Below are positions 32,965-41,928 of a DNA stretch of 64,000 bases, piece by piece (position 1 is the first letter of the stretch; each line of letters begins with the position of its first letter). Source of the DNA: an uncultured Eggerthella sp. (GTDB lineage Bacteria; Actinomycetota; Coriobacteriia; Coriobacteriales; Eggerthellaceae); NCBI GenBank assembly GCA_900542265.1, contig UQML01000001.1:42348-106347 (forward strand). Reading direction: 5' to 3'. Below the pieces are notes generated by a model. The model made no database searches, was not told where the DNA came from, and saw nothing but the letters and a program-made list of their open reading frames with translations. Made by a program: the position numbers and the translations under genes.

Positions 32965-34644
32965 CTAGTCGCGGGTAAGTTTTCTATGAATACGATGAGG
33001 CTTTGATGCTTCAGAACCTAAACGGCGTTCACGATCTTTTTGGTAATCATCAAAGTTGCCCTCAAAGAAATACCATGCGCCAGGATTATCGTCTGTCCCT
33101 TCCCATGCCAAGATGTGGGTTGCAACACGGTCTAAGAACCAGCGGTCATGAGAGGTGATAACAGAGCATCCCGGGAAAGAGAGAAGCGCCTCTTCCAAAC
33201 TTGAGAGCGTCTCTACATCCAGGTCATTAGTGGGCTCGTCCAAAAGAAGCAGATTGCCACCTTGTTTTAAGGTAAGCGCCAAGTTGAGGCGGTTACGCTC
33301 TCCGCCCGATAAGACACCTGCAGGTTTTTGCTGATCACTTCCTTTAAAACCAAAACTTGCAACATAGGCACGGGATGGGATTTCTGTGTCTCCTATGTAG
33401 AGATAATCGTTGCCGTCAGAGACGACCTCCCATAAACGCTTGTTGGGGTCAATGCCTTCGCGGTTTTGATCAACGTATGAAATACTTACAGTCTCGCCGA
33501 TTTCAAAGGATCCTGATGTAGGTTCCTCAATACCCATAATCATTTTGAATAGAGTTGATTTACCGACACCGTTTGGACCAATAACGCCAACAATGCCATT
33601 GCGTGGCAAGGTGAAAGAAAGATCATCAATCAAAACGCGCTCGCCAAAGGATTTGCTCACGTTATGCGCTTCTAAGACTTTAGAGCCCAAGCGTGGACCA
33701 ACGGGAATTTGAATTTCAGTAAAATCAAGCTTTTTGGCAGCACGTGCTTCTGCTTCCATTTGCTCGTAGCGCTCAAGGCGTGCTTTGCTCTTTGCTTGTC
33801 GTGCTTTTGGCGAGGAGCGCACCCATTCGAGTTCTTTTTCCATGCGCTTTGCAAGCTTTGCTTGCTGCTGTCCTTGAGCAGCAAGACGCTTTGCTTTGGT
33901 TTCAAGGTAGGTGGAATAATTGCCTTTATAAGGGAAGAGTTGACCACGATCTACTTCGCAAATCCATTCGGCAACGTTATCCAAAAAGTAACGATCATGC
34001 GTTACCGCAAGTACTGCGCCAGGATAGCGCGACAAGAACTGTTCGAGCCATAATACCGATTCAGCGTCCAAGTGATTGGTGGGCTCATCAAGCAGTAACA
34101 AATCAGGGGCTTCAAGCAACAGGCGACAAAGAGCAACACGTCTACGCTCGCCACCCGATAATACGGATACGGGGCTATCAGGGTCAGGACACTGCAAGGC
34201 GTCCATAGCTTGCGAGAGTCGGCTATCTAAATCCCAGCCGTTAGCCGCATCAATATCTGTTTGTAATTTACCCATTTCATCCATCAGCGCATCAAAGTCA
34301 GCATCAGGATCTGTCATCTCAACGCCAATCTCATTAAAGCGATCAAGTTTGGCTAAGATATCACCAAAAGCCATCTGGATGTTTTCAAGAACGGTTTTGT
34401 CCTCGTCAAGAGGAGGTTCTTGTTCTAAGATGCCAACCGAATAACCAGGAGTGAGACGAGCTTCTCCATTTGAGACTTCTTCAAGTCCAGCCATAATGCG
34501 CAAAAGTGTTGATTTGCCCATACCGTTAGGACCAACAACGCCAATTTTGGCACCGGGATAAAATGAAAGCGTAACATCATCAAGAATGACTTTGTCTCCG
34601 TGTGCTTTGCGCGCTTGATACATCTGATAGATAAATTCGGCCAC
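32965..34644 (-). CDS. ettA: ABC-F protein, energy-dependent translational throttle EttA
   Basis: A soluble tandem ATPase of 559 residues with no membrane segment. EttA binds the ribosomal E site and gates entry into elongation according to the ATP/ADP ratio. Walker A motifs are GPNGMGKST (about residue 37) and GPNGVGKST (about 358). Signature motifs are LSGGERRRVAL and LSGGERNRLNLAL, with LLLLDEPTNHLD and LLLLDEPTNDLD. The inserted arm and the basic P-site linker (about 245-300) fit EttA rather than Uup or antibiotic-resistance ABC-F proteins. The start is a GTG with AAGGAG eight bases upstream. It heads the run with patatin, receiver and ackA. Confidence 0.93.
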   Translation of the reverse strand: MAEFIYQMYQARKAHGDKVILDDVTLSFYPGAKIGVVGPNGMGKSTLLRIMAGLEEVSNGEARLTPGYSVGILEQEPPLDEDKTVLENIQMAFGDILAKLDRFNEIGVEMTDPDADFDALMDEMGKLQTDIDAANGWDLDSRLSQAMDALQCPDPDSPVSVLSGGERRRVALCRLLLEAPDLLLLDEPTNHLDAESVLWLEQFLSRYPGAVLAVTHDRYFLDNVAEWICEVDRGQLFPYKGNYSTYLETKAKRLAAQGQQQAKLAKRMEKELEWVRSSPKARQAKSKARLERYEQMEAEARAAKKLDFTEIQIPVGPRLGSKVLEAHNVSKSFGERVLIDDLSFTLPRNGIVGVIGPNGVGKSTLFKMIMGIEEPTSGSFEIGETVSISYVDQNREGIDPNKRLWEVVSDGNDYLYIGDTEIPSRAYVASFGFKGSDQQKPAGVLSGGERNRLNLALTLKQGGNLLLLDEPTNDLDVETLSSLEEALLSFPGCSVITSHDRWFLDRVATHILAWEGTDDNPGAWYFFEGNFDDYQKDRERRLGSEASKPHRIHRKLTRD

Positions 34645-34672
34645 TACTGATCTCCTTGGTATAAATGAGGAT

Positions 34673-34712
34673 AAAAGGGGTATCCCTTATATTCTATCGG
34701 AATACCCCTTTT
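34673..34712 (-). terminator. intrinsic terminator of the endonuclease IV-like gene
   Basis: AAAAGGGGTAT (34673-34683) and ATACCCCTTTT (34702-34712) form an 11-bp perfect stem, lying 40 bases after the stop on the minus strand and ending in a T run. Confidence 0.85.
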
Positions 34713-34752
34713 ATCTTATGTGTGCGCTTGCGTATATGGTTTGATTGGACAG

Positions 34753-35589
34753 TTAGTCTGTGCGAACTGCATGAAAACGAGCTAAGTCTTCTGCATAAAT
34801 TGCAAGATCGTCTCCAGGCTCTTCGAGATAGAACGCGCATGTAGCGGTACGCGGATTAGTGACTAATGCAGCGAGTGCGTCAAACCCAATCGCTCCTTCA
34901 CCAATACGTGTGTGACGAACCGCTCGGCTGCCACAAGGCTCTTTGCAATCGTTGAGATGAATAGCGCATAAGTTATGGAGTCCAATGCTCTTGTCAAATT
35001 CATCTAAAACACCGTCAAGGTCATTGACGATATCATAGCCACATGCCCATACAGCGCTCGCATCAAGACAAATGCCAACATGCTCAACAAGATCAATGTG
35101 GGCGAATATGGTGGCAAGTTCTTCAAATGATGAGCCAATCTGAGTACCTTCACCAGGCATTGTGCATATAAGAAACTTGGTCGTTTGAGCGGGGGTAAGT
35201 GTTTGATTGATTGCAGAGGTAACATTTGCAAGAGCTTGTTCTTTTGGCTGACCAAGAGCACTGCCAGGGCGTACGAGATACATTTGATGGGGAATCTCTT
35301 CTGCGCGCGCCATATCTTCTGCCATAACTAAAAGAGCAAAATCGCGTGTTTTTAAATCATTGGAGGCAGGCTCAATGTCATAGGGTGCGTATGCCATAAG
35401 GGTTTTAATGTCATGTTGGTCTGCATAAGCTTTATAGGCCGCAATGTCAGTCGGATCAATTTCTTTTATATGTCCACCGCGCGGATTGCGGGTGAAATAT
35501 TGGAAGGTGTTTCCCTGCATCGAAACAGTCTCTTGAGCCATATGCAAGAAACCCTTTTTTGTTGAAAGATGACATCCAATAGTAAACAT
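34753..35589 (-). CDS. endonuclease IV (Nfo)-like TIM-barrel protein lacking most metal ligands
   Basis: The 278-residue protein aligns end to end with deoxyribonuclease IV: IGCHLSTKKG at the start, then APYDIEP, RPGSALG, GEGTQIGSSFEELA, VGICLDAS, GYDIVNDLDGVLDEFDK, HLNDCKEPCGS and RIGEGAIG. Of the nine Zn-binding residues of E. coli Nfo, only D179, H216, H231 and E261 are kept (here D176, H211, H226, E256). H69, H109, E145, H182 and D229 are replaced by Y67, R107, C142, A179 and V224. So the standard trinuclear site cannot form and AP endonuclease activity is doubtful. The ATG at 35589 has GAGGAG before it. The frame itself is intact and ends at a good terminator, which argues for a maintained but changed function. 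Confidence 0.85.
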   Translation of the reverse strand: MFTIGCHLSTKKGFLHMAQETVSMQGNTFQYFTRNPRGGHIKEIDPTDIAAYKAYADQHDIKTLMAYAPYDIEPASNDLKTRDFALLVMAEDMARAEEIPHQMYLVRPGSALGQPKEQALANVTSAINQTLTPAQTTKFLICTMPGEGTQIGSSFEELATIFAHIDLVEHVGICLDASAVWACGYDIVNDLDGVLDEFDKSIGLHNLCAIHLNDCKEPCGSRAVRHTRIGEGAIGFDALAALVTNPRTATCAFYLEEPGDDLAIYAEDLARFHAVRTD

Positions 35590-35790
35590 AGCGTATCTCC
35601 TCAAAAGTTTTCACCATGCGGTAGGTGCACCGTAAAAGCGGTGATTTATTGCGTTTACTATGCATGCTAACTATTTTGAAGAGCGCAAGTTGCGTGATCG
35701 CAAGTCAGTAAAGTTGGCGTAACCACGATGTTGTTTTCGGATCATTAAAACGCTTCTTGGGGCGAATGCTTCCTGGGTTGATGAACACGA

Positions 35791-36264
35791 TTATTTGCGC
35801 TTGGTATAGATAAACCAGACAAGAAACGAAATACTCATAAGGATCAGTCCGAGGGCATCAAAGGCAATAAAACGCTGAATGCTTAGTGCAGTAAGGTGAC
35901 TACTTGCGGGAAGCGTGAAATAAATGATGGTCTCACCGATAAGGCCAATGCATTGTTGAGCAAGTATAACCCAGCCTAAAACAGTAAATCGCTGAGGTGA
36001 GATGATAAAGGCAGGGTAGGTTGTATTCCACATTAAAAATGCGACACCCATTCCTGCAACAGCAACAGACCCTGCTTCAAGAGGGAGATCAAACCCAGCG
36101 GCAAAAGTTGTCGGATGTATGATGTAGGAACAGGCGCACTGCACGTTAACGATAAACACAAAGGTAAAGCAAATTCGAACAATCCATGTTAATACCGTTG
36201 ATCGAGTAAGTTGCTTGGTGTGACGACGTGGTCTTTTTGCGTCAGTTATGAAGGGTGTGTTCAT
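35791..36264 (-). CDS. small four-helix membrane protein of unknown function
   Basis: A 157-residue protein with four predicted membrane helices (about 22-43, 63-80, 90-112 and 127-150) and short basic ends. It shows no motif I recognise. The helix pattern would fit DoxX-like or similar small membrane families, but this is only an impression. The start at 36264 has AGAGGA seven bases upstream; the frame is open for another 27 codons, overlapping the phosphatase gene. It lies downstream of the tyrosine phosphatase and may share its transcript. Confidence 0.6.
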   Translation of the reverse strand: MNTPFITDAKRPRRHTKQLTRSTVLTWIVRICFTFVFIVNVQCACSYIIHPTTFAAGFDLPLEAGSVAVAGMGVAFLMWNTTYPAFIISPQRFTVLGWVILAQQCIGLIGETIIYFTLPASSHLTALSIQRFIAFDALGLILMSISFLVWFIYTKRK

Positions 36265-36338
36265 AGATAAATCCTCTGTGGGCGTAACGTGATGTTTGGG
36301 ACATGCTTGATATTGCCTACACTGATTTTGTGTGCGCT

Positions 36339-37184
36339 TTAGCATTTAGTGCGATAGCTATATCGTAGGTGTTCTTGCTTGTCTTTGTCGCAGTCGAGTG
36401 CTTCGGCAAGGTAGGCGTCAAATGATCCGTATGCCTCATCGACACTTGCAAAAGCAGTATCCAAAAAATGTCTGTTGGCGTAAAAGAGTACATCAATATC
36501 AGAGTCGAGTTTTTCAGCAATATGATGTGCTCCAAGGAAATCGAGCAAGGATTTTCCTGCTGTGCGCGCAAAGATGTTGGTAGCAAGATAATCTTTGTAG
36601 ATGTTTTCTTCGGAAACACCCAAGATTTTTTCTATGAGTACGGCGCCCAAACCCGTTCGATCCTTTCCTTCGGTACAGTGCCATAGGGTAGATCCTGTAT
36701 CGTGATTGGCGAGGATGTCTAAGAAAGTTCGATACACGTTCTTGCCTTGATCAGACAATAGGGCTTGAGGGTAGAGCGAGCAAATGATTTCAAACGGATC
36801 CTGGTTGAAATGCTCGAAGGCGCGCAAGTCGTCTTTAAAGTTTTTGCCGCCATGGGTGATACCGAATGCCTCTCCTTTAAAAACGGGAAGCTCGTAAAAG
36901 TCGATGTCGATAAACTTGTCGAGAGGATCTGGATTAGCGTTTCGTTCGAGATCGCTCCGAAGGTCAATTACGCGGGAGAGATCATGGTTATGGGTAAGGG
37001 TATCAAAGTCTTCCTTGGTTGCATGATGAAGCGCATCAGAGCGAATGAGGCGCGCAGGGGTAATTACCCAATTGTTTTCACAGGGCATACCGCCTAAATC
37101 GCGGGCGTTGTGGAGGCCGGATAAGGAGATGTGTCCAAATTCCGGAAAGTTAGGAATGGGGTTAGGGATTTCAGGTGCATTCAT
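36339..37184 (-). CDS. tyrosine-protein phosphatase (Y_phosphatase3 family)
   Basis: The 281-residue protein has the active-site P-loop HCTEGKDRTG (about residues 168-177; nucleophile Cys, phosphate-binding Arg). It also has the N-terminal NARDLGGMPC and LIRSDAL motifs, and RVIDLRSDLE. These match secreted or cytoplasmic phosphatases of the LipA/IphP type, which can act on phosphotyrosine and phosphoinositides. No signal peptide is seen, so it is probably cytoplasmic. The C-terminal DVLFYANRHFLDTAFASVDEAYGSFDAYL is the helical end usual in this family. Confidence 0.87.
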   Translation of the reverse strand: MNAPEIPNPIPNFPEFGHISLSGLHNARDLGGMPCENNWVITPARLIRSDALHHATKEDFDTLTHNHDLSRVIDLRSDLERNANPDPLDKFIDIDFYELPVFKGEAFGITHGGKNFKDDLRAFEHFNQDPFEIICSLYPQALLSDQGKNVYRTFLDILANHDTGSTLWHCTEGKDRTGLGAVLIEKILGVSEENIYKDYLATNIFARTAGKSLLDFLGAHHIAEKLDSDIDVLFYANRHFLDTAFASVDEAYGSFDAYLAEALDCDKDKQEHLRYSYRTKC

Positions 37185-37351
37185 GCTACAGGGCTCCTCT
37201 ATGGTTTATGTACTCTACAAGCTTTTTGAGTATCATAGCATGCAACAAGAAAGCTCATGGGTTATGAGTCTGAAGCGTAACGTGCATGAGAAGTGTATGA
37301 GAAGAGCAGGGAAAGTTGTCTTCTCATGTGAAGCTTGTGACAGCGACAAAA

Positions 37352-38176
37352 CTAGAGACGACGCAGAGCTTCCCAGCCTGCCATGGTGATGCAATGAGGC
37401 AAAAACTTTCCCACGATGCGCAAGCCAAATGCCTTGAATCCGCAACACGCTACCGCAAAATGAAGACGGTTGGCAAGAAGCGCGCGCGAGACAACAGTGG
37501 ACGCTTTTTGTGGGAAGAGCAAATGAGCCACATCGTGCGAGGCACCTGAATCGCGCGCAACTTTTTCAAATCCTGTTTTTACCCAAGCAGGACAAACGGC
37601 TGTAACAGTAATACCGCTGCCGTGTAATTCCCATCGCAAAGCACGCGTGTAACTGAGAACAAATGCTTTTGTGGCGGCGTAGATATTCATATGGGGAAGT
37701 GGTGTAAATGCTGCACAAGAGGCAAGTTGCAAAAGGCGCGCTCCGCGGTGCATGTAAGGTAAAACAGCGCGGGTGAGTGAAACGAGAGCACGGCAATTCA
37801 GCTCGATCATATTGGTAGCATCATTATTAGAAATATGACGCCAATCGCCAAATTTACCAAATCCTGCAGCGTTGATCAAATAGAGTACCTCGGGATGCAT
37901 GTCTATGAGTTTGTGTTGCATAGTGTCAATAGCGGAAGGATCTGTGAGATCAAGTGGAATGCAAACAGTACGCGTTGAAAGTGATGCCGCCGTATCCTCA
38001 AGAGTCTGCTGATTGCGAGCAATGAGCCAAATCTCTTCTACGGCATTCAATTTGTCAATCTGGCGGGCAAATTCTTTCCCCATTCCTGATGAGGCGCCCG
38101 TAATAATAGCAACGGTGGGATGGAGATAGCTGGCGATGCTTCGCGCGACATCAACTGCAGCAGCAGAGGCAGACAT
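37352..38176 (-). CDS. short-chain dehydrogenase/reductase (SDR)
   Basis: A classical SDR of 274 residues. The cofactor motif TGASSGMGKEFA (TGxxxGxG) is near residue 29, with NAAGFGKFGDW further on. The catalytic Ser lies in LLQLASCAAF, and Tyr and Lys in YAATKAFVLSYTRAL. The C-terminal extension (about 215-274) is hydrophobic and could associate with membrane. Members of this subgroup are often annotated as acyl or fatty-acid oxidoreductases of the DltE type, but no substrate can be assigned here. It is a single gene between the phosphatase and the ABC exporter. Confidence 0.85.
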   Translation of the reverse strand: MSASAAAVDVARSIASYLHPTVAIITGASSGMGKEFARQIDKLNAVEEIWLIARNQQTLEDTAASLSTRTVCIPLDLTDPSAIDTMQHKLIDMHPEVLYLINAAGFGKFGDWRHISNNDATNMIELNCRALVSLTRAVLPYMHRGARLLQLASCAAFTPLPHMNIYAATKAFVLSYTRALRWELHGSGITVTAVCPAWVKTGFEKVARDSGASHDVAHLLFPQKASTVVSRALLANRLHFAVACCGFKAFGLRIVGKFLPHCITMAGWEALRRL

Positions 38177-38296
38177 AGTTTTCCTTTATGATATTTGTCG
38201 GGTTTTGCTCCGATTGTAAAAATCTGAGACCACGCGGGTAAAGGAAAATGTAGGTGCTGTTGCTAAATTGAAACGTGATGTCCTCACCAATTTCAT

Positions 38297-40099
38297 TTAT
38301 GCATCAAGAAATGCTCCGGTCTGACGATCCCATAGATGTGCGTATTCGCCTCCTGCTTGAATCAATTCAGTATGCGTTCCTTCTTCAATAAGTTCACCTT
38401 CAGAGAGCACTACAATGCGGTCAAGGGCGGCTACGGTAGAAAGGCGATGGGCAACAACGATAGCCGTGCGTCCTTCCATAAGTGTTGCAAGAGCGTCTTG
38501 GACAAGTGCCTCACTTTCTGAGTCAAGTGCGCTTGTTGCCTCATCGAACACAAGAATGGGCGCATCAGCCAAGATGGCGCGCGCAATGGCAATGCGTTGA
38601 CGCTGTCCTCCGGAAAGTTTAATGCCACGCTCGCCAACCATAGTGTTCATACCGTGGGGGAGTTGCTCAATAAAGTCATACGCGTTTGCCTTTTTGGCAG
38701 CCTCGATGATCTCTTCATCAGTCGCAAGGGGTCTACCATACGCAATATTTTCTTTGATGCTACGGTGGAAAAGAAGGGCCTCTTGGGGCACGTAAGCAAT
38801 TTGTTGGCGCAAACTTTGCTGAGTGCATTCAGCGATGTTTTGTCCGTCAACCAATACGCTTCCTTGCTGGATGTCTGATAGGCGCAATAATAATTTGGTA
38901 AGTGTGGTTTTTCCTGATCCCGAATGACCGACAAGACCAATGCGTTGACCTGCGGGAATGTGAAGGTTGAGTTTGTCAAAAACACGAGTGTCGATATCGC
39001 CATCGGTATAAGAAAAGCCAAGATCAATAAAGTCGATCTCACCTTGGGCAACGTGTAAGGGTTTTGCGCCAACTTTATCCGCAACGAGACGAGGCTCGTC
39101 TAAGATGCGGGTCATTTCAGCCGCATCGCCAAATACTTTATTAAGACGTTGGAGCATGGAATTAATCATGTTAAAACGCATGGTGAGGTTATAGGTGTAG
39201 GTAAACATCATGACGAGCGTACCTGCGCTAATGCCAAACCAGGCATTGCCCCCTGCTGTAAAGATCGAAACCACGCTCATGATGACAACAATGATGCTTG
39301 ATGTCATAATGCCTCGTTTGATAGTGGCACGCATACTAAGTGATTCTGCCTGCATAGCTTGCTGATCTGCGTCAGTAAAGAGCGTTCGCTCGTAATCTTC
39401 GCGTCCGTAGGTTTTTACCGCAAGAATATTGGTGACCGCATCGGACAAGATGCCGGAGAGTCGGTTTTGCGCTGACGCGGCGTTTGCGGAGAGAGGAAGA
39501 ATTTTGCGATACATGATGTAGGCAACGTCGATGTAGATAATGAGCATAATTGAGAGGATGACGACATATCCTGGAACGATAGGAGCAAGAATTCCGATTG
39601 TGCATACGATAGCAATGACTGTGGGAAGCAGTGAAAGTAAGGTTGTTTCAACAAGGAGAGAATAGGCCGTCATAAACTTGGTGGTTTGTGTGACAAGAGA
39701 GCCACCAAAGCGGTTGGTGTGGAAAGTCATTGATTGGTTAGAAAGGGTGTCAAAACAGAGGCGGGCTAGGTTGTAATTCCCGTTAATTTCAAGTTTGAAG
39801 ATGGCGTAATCTTGCAGCTTTGAGCATGCTTGCCCTACCACGTTAACCCCAATGAGGGCAAGAATATAGGGGCTAAAGACTTCCCATACTTGTTCTGGTC
39901 CGACCGAACCTAGTTGGATGCGATCTACGATAAGGCTCATAACGTAGGTATTGGCATAGGTCAAAAGTCCCACGAACCCAATCGTCGATATAATACCTAG
40001 CAAGGCAGGAGCAGGTTTGAGTTTAGTGACTTGCCAAAAGTAATATAGGGTGCGTTTTATTGTTGAAAGACGTCGTGTTTGTTTAGTAGATGTGGTCAC
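38297..40099 (-). CDS. ABC exporter, fused membrane and ATPase domains
   Basis: A half-transporter of 600 residues. The N-terminal six-helix exporter domain (about 25-325) is followed by an ATPase with Walker A VGHSGSGKTTL, Q-loop YVPQEALLFHRSI, signature KLSGGQRQRIAIARAI, Walker B ILVFDEATSALD and the switch His in VVAHRLSTVA. It most likely works as a homodimer because no second half-transporter lies next to it. The frame extends to 40249, but a GTG at 40099 with AGAGG five bases upstream gives a normal start and avoids overlap with the divergent gene. Substrate unknown; multidrug, lipid or peptide export are all possible. Confidence 0.88.
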   Translation of the reverse strand: MTTSTKQTRRLSTIKRTLYYFWQVTKLKPAPALLGIISTIGFVGLLTYANTYVMSLIVDRIQLGSVGPEQVWEVFSPYILALIGVNVVGQACSKLQDYAIFKLEINGNYNLARLCFDTLSNQSMTFHTNRFGGSLVTQTTKFMTAYSLLVETTLLSLLPTVIAIVCTIGILAPIVPGYVVILSIMLIIYIDVAYIMYRKILPLSANAASAQNRLSGILSDAVTNILAVKTYGREDYERTLFTDADQQAMQAESLSMRATIKRGIMTSSIIVVIMSVVSIFTAGGNAWFGISAGTLVMMFTYTYNLTMRFNMINSMLQRLNKVFGDAAEMTRILDEPRLVADKVGAKPLHVAQGEIDFIDLGFSYTDGDIDTRVFDKLNLHIPAGQRIGLVGHSGSGKTTLTKLLLRLSDIQQGSVLVDGQNIAECTQQSLRQQIAYVPQEALLFHRSIKENIAYGRPLATDEEIIEAAKKANAYDFIEQLPHGMNTMVGERGIKLSGGQRQRIAIARAILADAPILVFDEATSALDSESEALVQDALATLMEGRTAIVVAHRLSTVAALDRIVVLSEGELIEEGTHTELIQAGGEYAHLWDRQTGAFLDA

Positions 40100-40209
40100 A
40101 AGAGCCTCTTTTGAAATAGGTATACCGTGCGTGGTAAGTGCGCGCGCTATTGTATCATTGCTGCACGATGAGAGTTGCGTATGTCTTATTGTTGGGAGAA
40201 ATGAGTGAT

Positions 40210-40998
40210 ATGAGTTTTGAAATTGGACTAGCACAAACCGTACACCCAAAAGATGGTGATGTAGTGGGCGTGGTTAAACGCTATGCCGAACAAGCTCGCA
40301 TGTATGATGTGGATTTGTTGGTTTTTCCCGAAGCGCTTATGACGCCGTTTGAAAAGACACCTGAAGAATATCGTGCGATTGCAGAGCCGGTAGGGGGAGC
40401 ATTTTCCCAGGCGATTGCCGAGTATGCTAAACGCTACGGAATATGGATTCTTTATACCATGCTAGAAGAAGCTTCTGAAGATAAGCAACCCTATAATACG
40501 GCCGTACTTGTTGATGATAAGGGCAAGATTCAAACGACGTATCGAAAGACGCATTTGTTTGATACGGACACTATTCAAGAATCCGAGCGCATTACGCCTG
40601 GAGAGAATCTTCACATACCAACTGCAACACCGTTTGGCAAAATTGGAATTGGTATCTGCTACGATCTCCGTTTTCCTGAACTCGCTCGCAATGCTGCTCT
40701 AGAAGGATGCGATGTGATGATTTATACGGCAGCCTGGCTTGATGGTCCGCGTAAGGCTGATCACTGGAAATCACTTTTGAGGGCTCGTGCTATCGAAAAT
40801 GAATTTTTTGTTGTTGGCCTTTCTCGCTGCGATTCAGGCTATTTGGGTCGCTCGCTTATCGTTAATCCTTTTGGTGAGGTTATTGAAGAGACGGGGCCTA
40901 TTATGGACCTGGTTGTTGCCACGATCGATCTTGAGGAAGTAGCGGAAGCGCGCGCAGCAATGCCTGTTCTTGATCATGTACGCAACGACTTGTATTAA
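40210..40998 (+). CDS. carbon-nitrogen hydrolase (nitrilase superfamily, Nit2/omega-amidase-like)
   Basis: A 262-residue protein with the nitrilase catalytic triad: Glu in LLVFPEALM, Lys in YRKTHLFD and Cys in GIGICYDLRFPEL. A second Glu lies in the segment ending RARAIENEFF. The sequence DLRFPELAR is typical of Nit2/omega-amidase and related amidases, which hydrolyse alpha-keto acid amides or damaged cofactors. The ATG at 40210 is 11 bases from GGGAG; an in-frame ATG at 40201 is also possible, but the ribosome site is then too close. The gene diverges from the ABC exporter and ends at a strong hairpin. Confidence 0.87.
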   Translation: MSFEIGLAQTVHPKDGDVVGVVKRYAEQARMYDVDLLVFPEALMTPFEKTPEEYRAIAEPVGGAFSQAIAEYAKRYGIWILYTMLEEASEDKQPYNTAVLVDDKGKIQTTYRKTHLFDTDTIQESERITPGENLHIPTATPFGKIGIGICYDLRFPELARNAALEGCDVMIYTAAWLDGPRKADHWKSLLRARAIENEFFVVGLSRCDSGYLGRSLIVNPFGEVIEETGPIMDLVVATIDLEEVAEARAAMPVLDHVRNDLY

Positions 40999-41008
40999 AG
41001 ACAAAAGG

Positions 41009-41047
41009 CAAAGGTGCTTGGTTGTGTTGCACGACCAAGCACCTTTG
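41009..41047. terminator. long hairpin after the nitrilase gene, probably bidirectional terminator
   Basis: A 14-bp perfect stem, CAAAGGTGCTTGGT at 41009-41022 and its complement at 41034-41047, with an 11-base loop. It lies between convergent genes. T runs are short on either side. Confidence 0.7.
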
Positions 41048-41111
41048 TTGGGTTACGCTCAAAAAGTATGTATTCTGCATGCGTCTTGCACCGAGGGTAC
41101 AGGTACTTCTT

Positions 41112-41729
41112 TTATGAAGCGATGAGACGTTTAGCAGAGTTTGGCATGTAATAATCCATTGACTGGACTCTCACGACATCACCTGAGTGAGGAGCATGGA
41201 TATATGTATCATTGCCCGTATAAATAGCTACATGGTAGCTTGATGTGGGGGATGAGCCCCAAAAAAGTAAGTCACCTTCTTTAAGTTCATTCAATGACAC
41301 TGATGTGCCATAGGCACCTTGTTGGTAGCTAGTGCGGGGTAGATCAATACCAAGTGCGGTTTTATAGACGTACTGGACAAATCCAGAACAATCAAAGCCA
41401 GCAGGGGTATTGCCACCAAACCGATACGGTGTACCTTGGTGCGATTTTGCTTCAGTAAGCAGTGTATCGATCTTCTCGTGATAGATCTGATCTTGTGCTG
41501 CTTGTTCAGCTACTTCAGAGATATGATGAGATATACCTCCAAAAATATTTGAAACTGAAGCCCCGTTTGAGTCGGATATCAAAGAGCGCGTCTCTGATGT
41601 TTGGGCAGCCGACTCATCTGTCCCTTCACTTGCATTTGCAGTATTCGTGTTTGCTGATAAACCGAAAACCAACGTAATAAAAAGTGTGAGCGTAATAAGT
41701 AAGGGCTTAACTTTACTTATTAAAACCAA
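41112..41729 (-). CDS. secreted NlpC/P60 peptidoglycan endopeptidase
   Basis: The 205-residue precursor has a signal peptide (ITLTLFITLVFGLSANTNTANAS, cut near residue 33), then a linker of about 55 residues, and an NlpC/P60 domain. Catalytic Cys is in GFDCSGFVQYVY, His in SYHVAIYTG and the second His in YIHAPHSGD. Such enzymes cut the peptide stems of peptidoglycan, often between D-Glu and diaminopimelate. The start is a TTG, supported by AGGAAG five bases upstream and by the position of the signal peptide. I looked for a cyclic-di-AMP riboswitch, common upstream of such genes, and did not recognise one in the 100-base leader. Confidence 0.9.
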   Translation of the reverse strand: MVLISKVKPLLITLTLFITLVFGLSANTNTANASEGTDESAAQTSETRSLISDSNGASVSNIFGGISHHISEVAEQAAQDQIYHEKIDTLLTEAKSHQGTPYRFGGNTPAGFDCSGFVQYVYKTALGIDLPRTSYQQGAYGTSVSLNELKEGDLLFWGSSPTSSYHVAIYTGNDTYIHAPHSGDVVRVQSMDYYMPNSAKRLIAS

Positions 41730-41834
41730 ATAAACTTCCTAACCTCGACTACAAAATGCTTTTCAAGCCTAGCGAGACTAGAAAAGAGAAGCCAAGGTTT
41801 TGTCAGGATTATCACAGTTAGTTGACAAAAAGAT

Positions 41835-41876
41835 AACAAAATCTCCATAAACGAACATCCTTATGGAGATTTTGTT
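41835..41876 (-). terminator. intrinsic terminator of the thioredoxin gene
   Basis: AACAAAATCTCCATAA (41835-41850) and TTATGGAGATTTTGTT (41861-41876) are 16-bp perfect arms with a 10-base loop. On the minus strand ATCTTTTTG follows. It starts 52 bases after the thioredoxin stop. Confidence 0.85.
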
Positions 41877-41928
41877 AGGAAAATCAAACTTTAGGCAACT
41901 TTTTGGAGCTCCTTAAAAGAAGGGGCGC

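Noticed and set aside
41730..41834. Cyclic-di-AMP riboswitch before the NlpC/P60 gene
   Set aside because: The leader is short and lacks the conserved ydaO-type core sequences.
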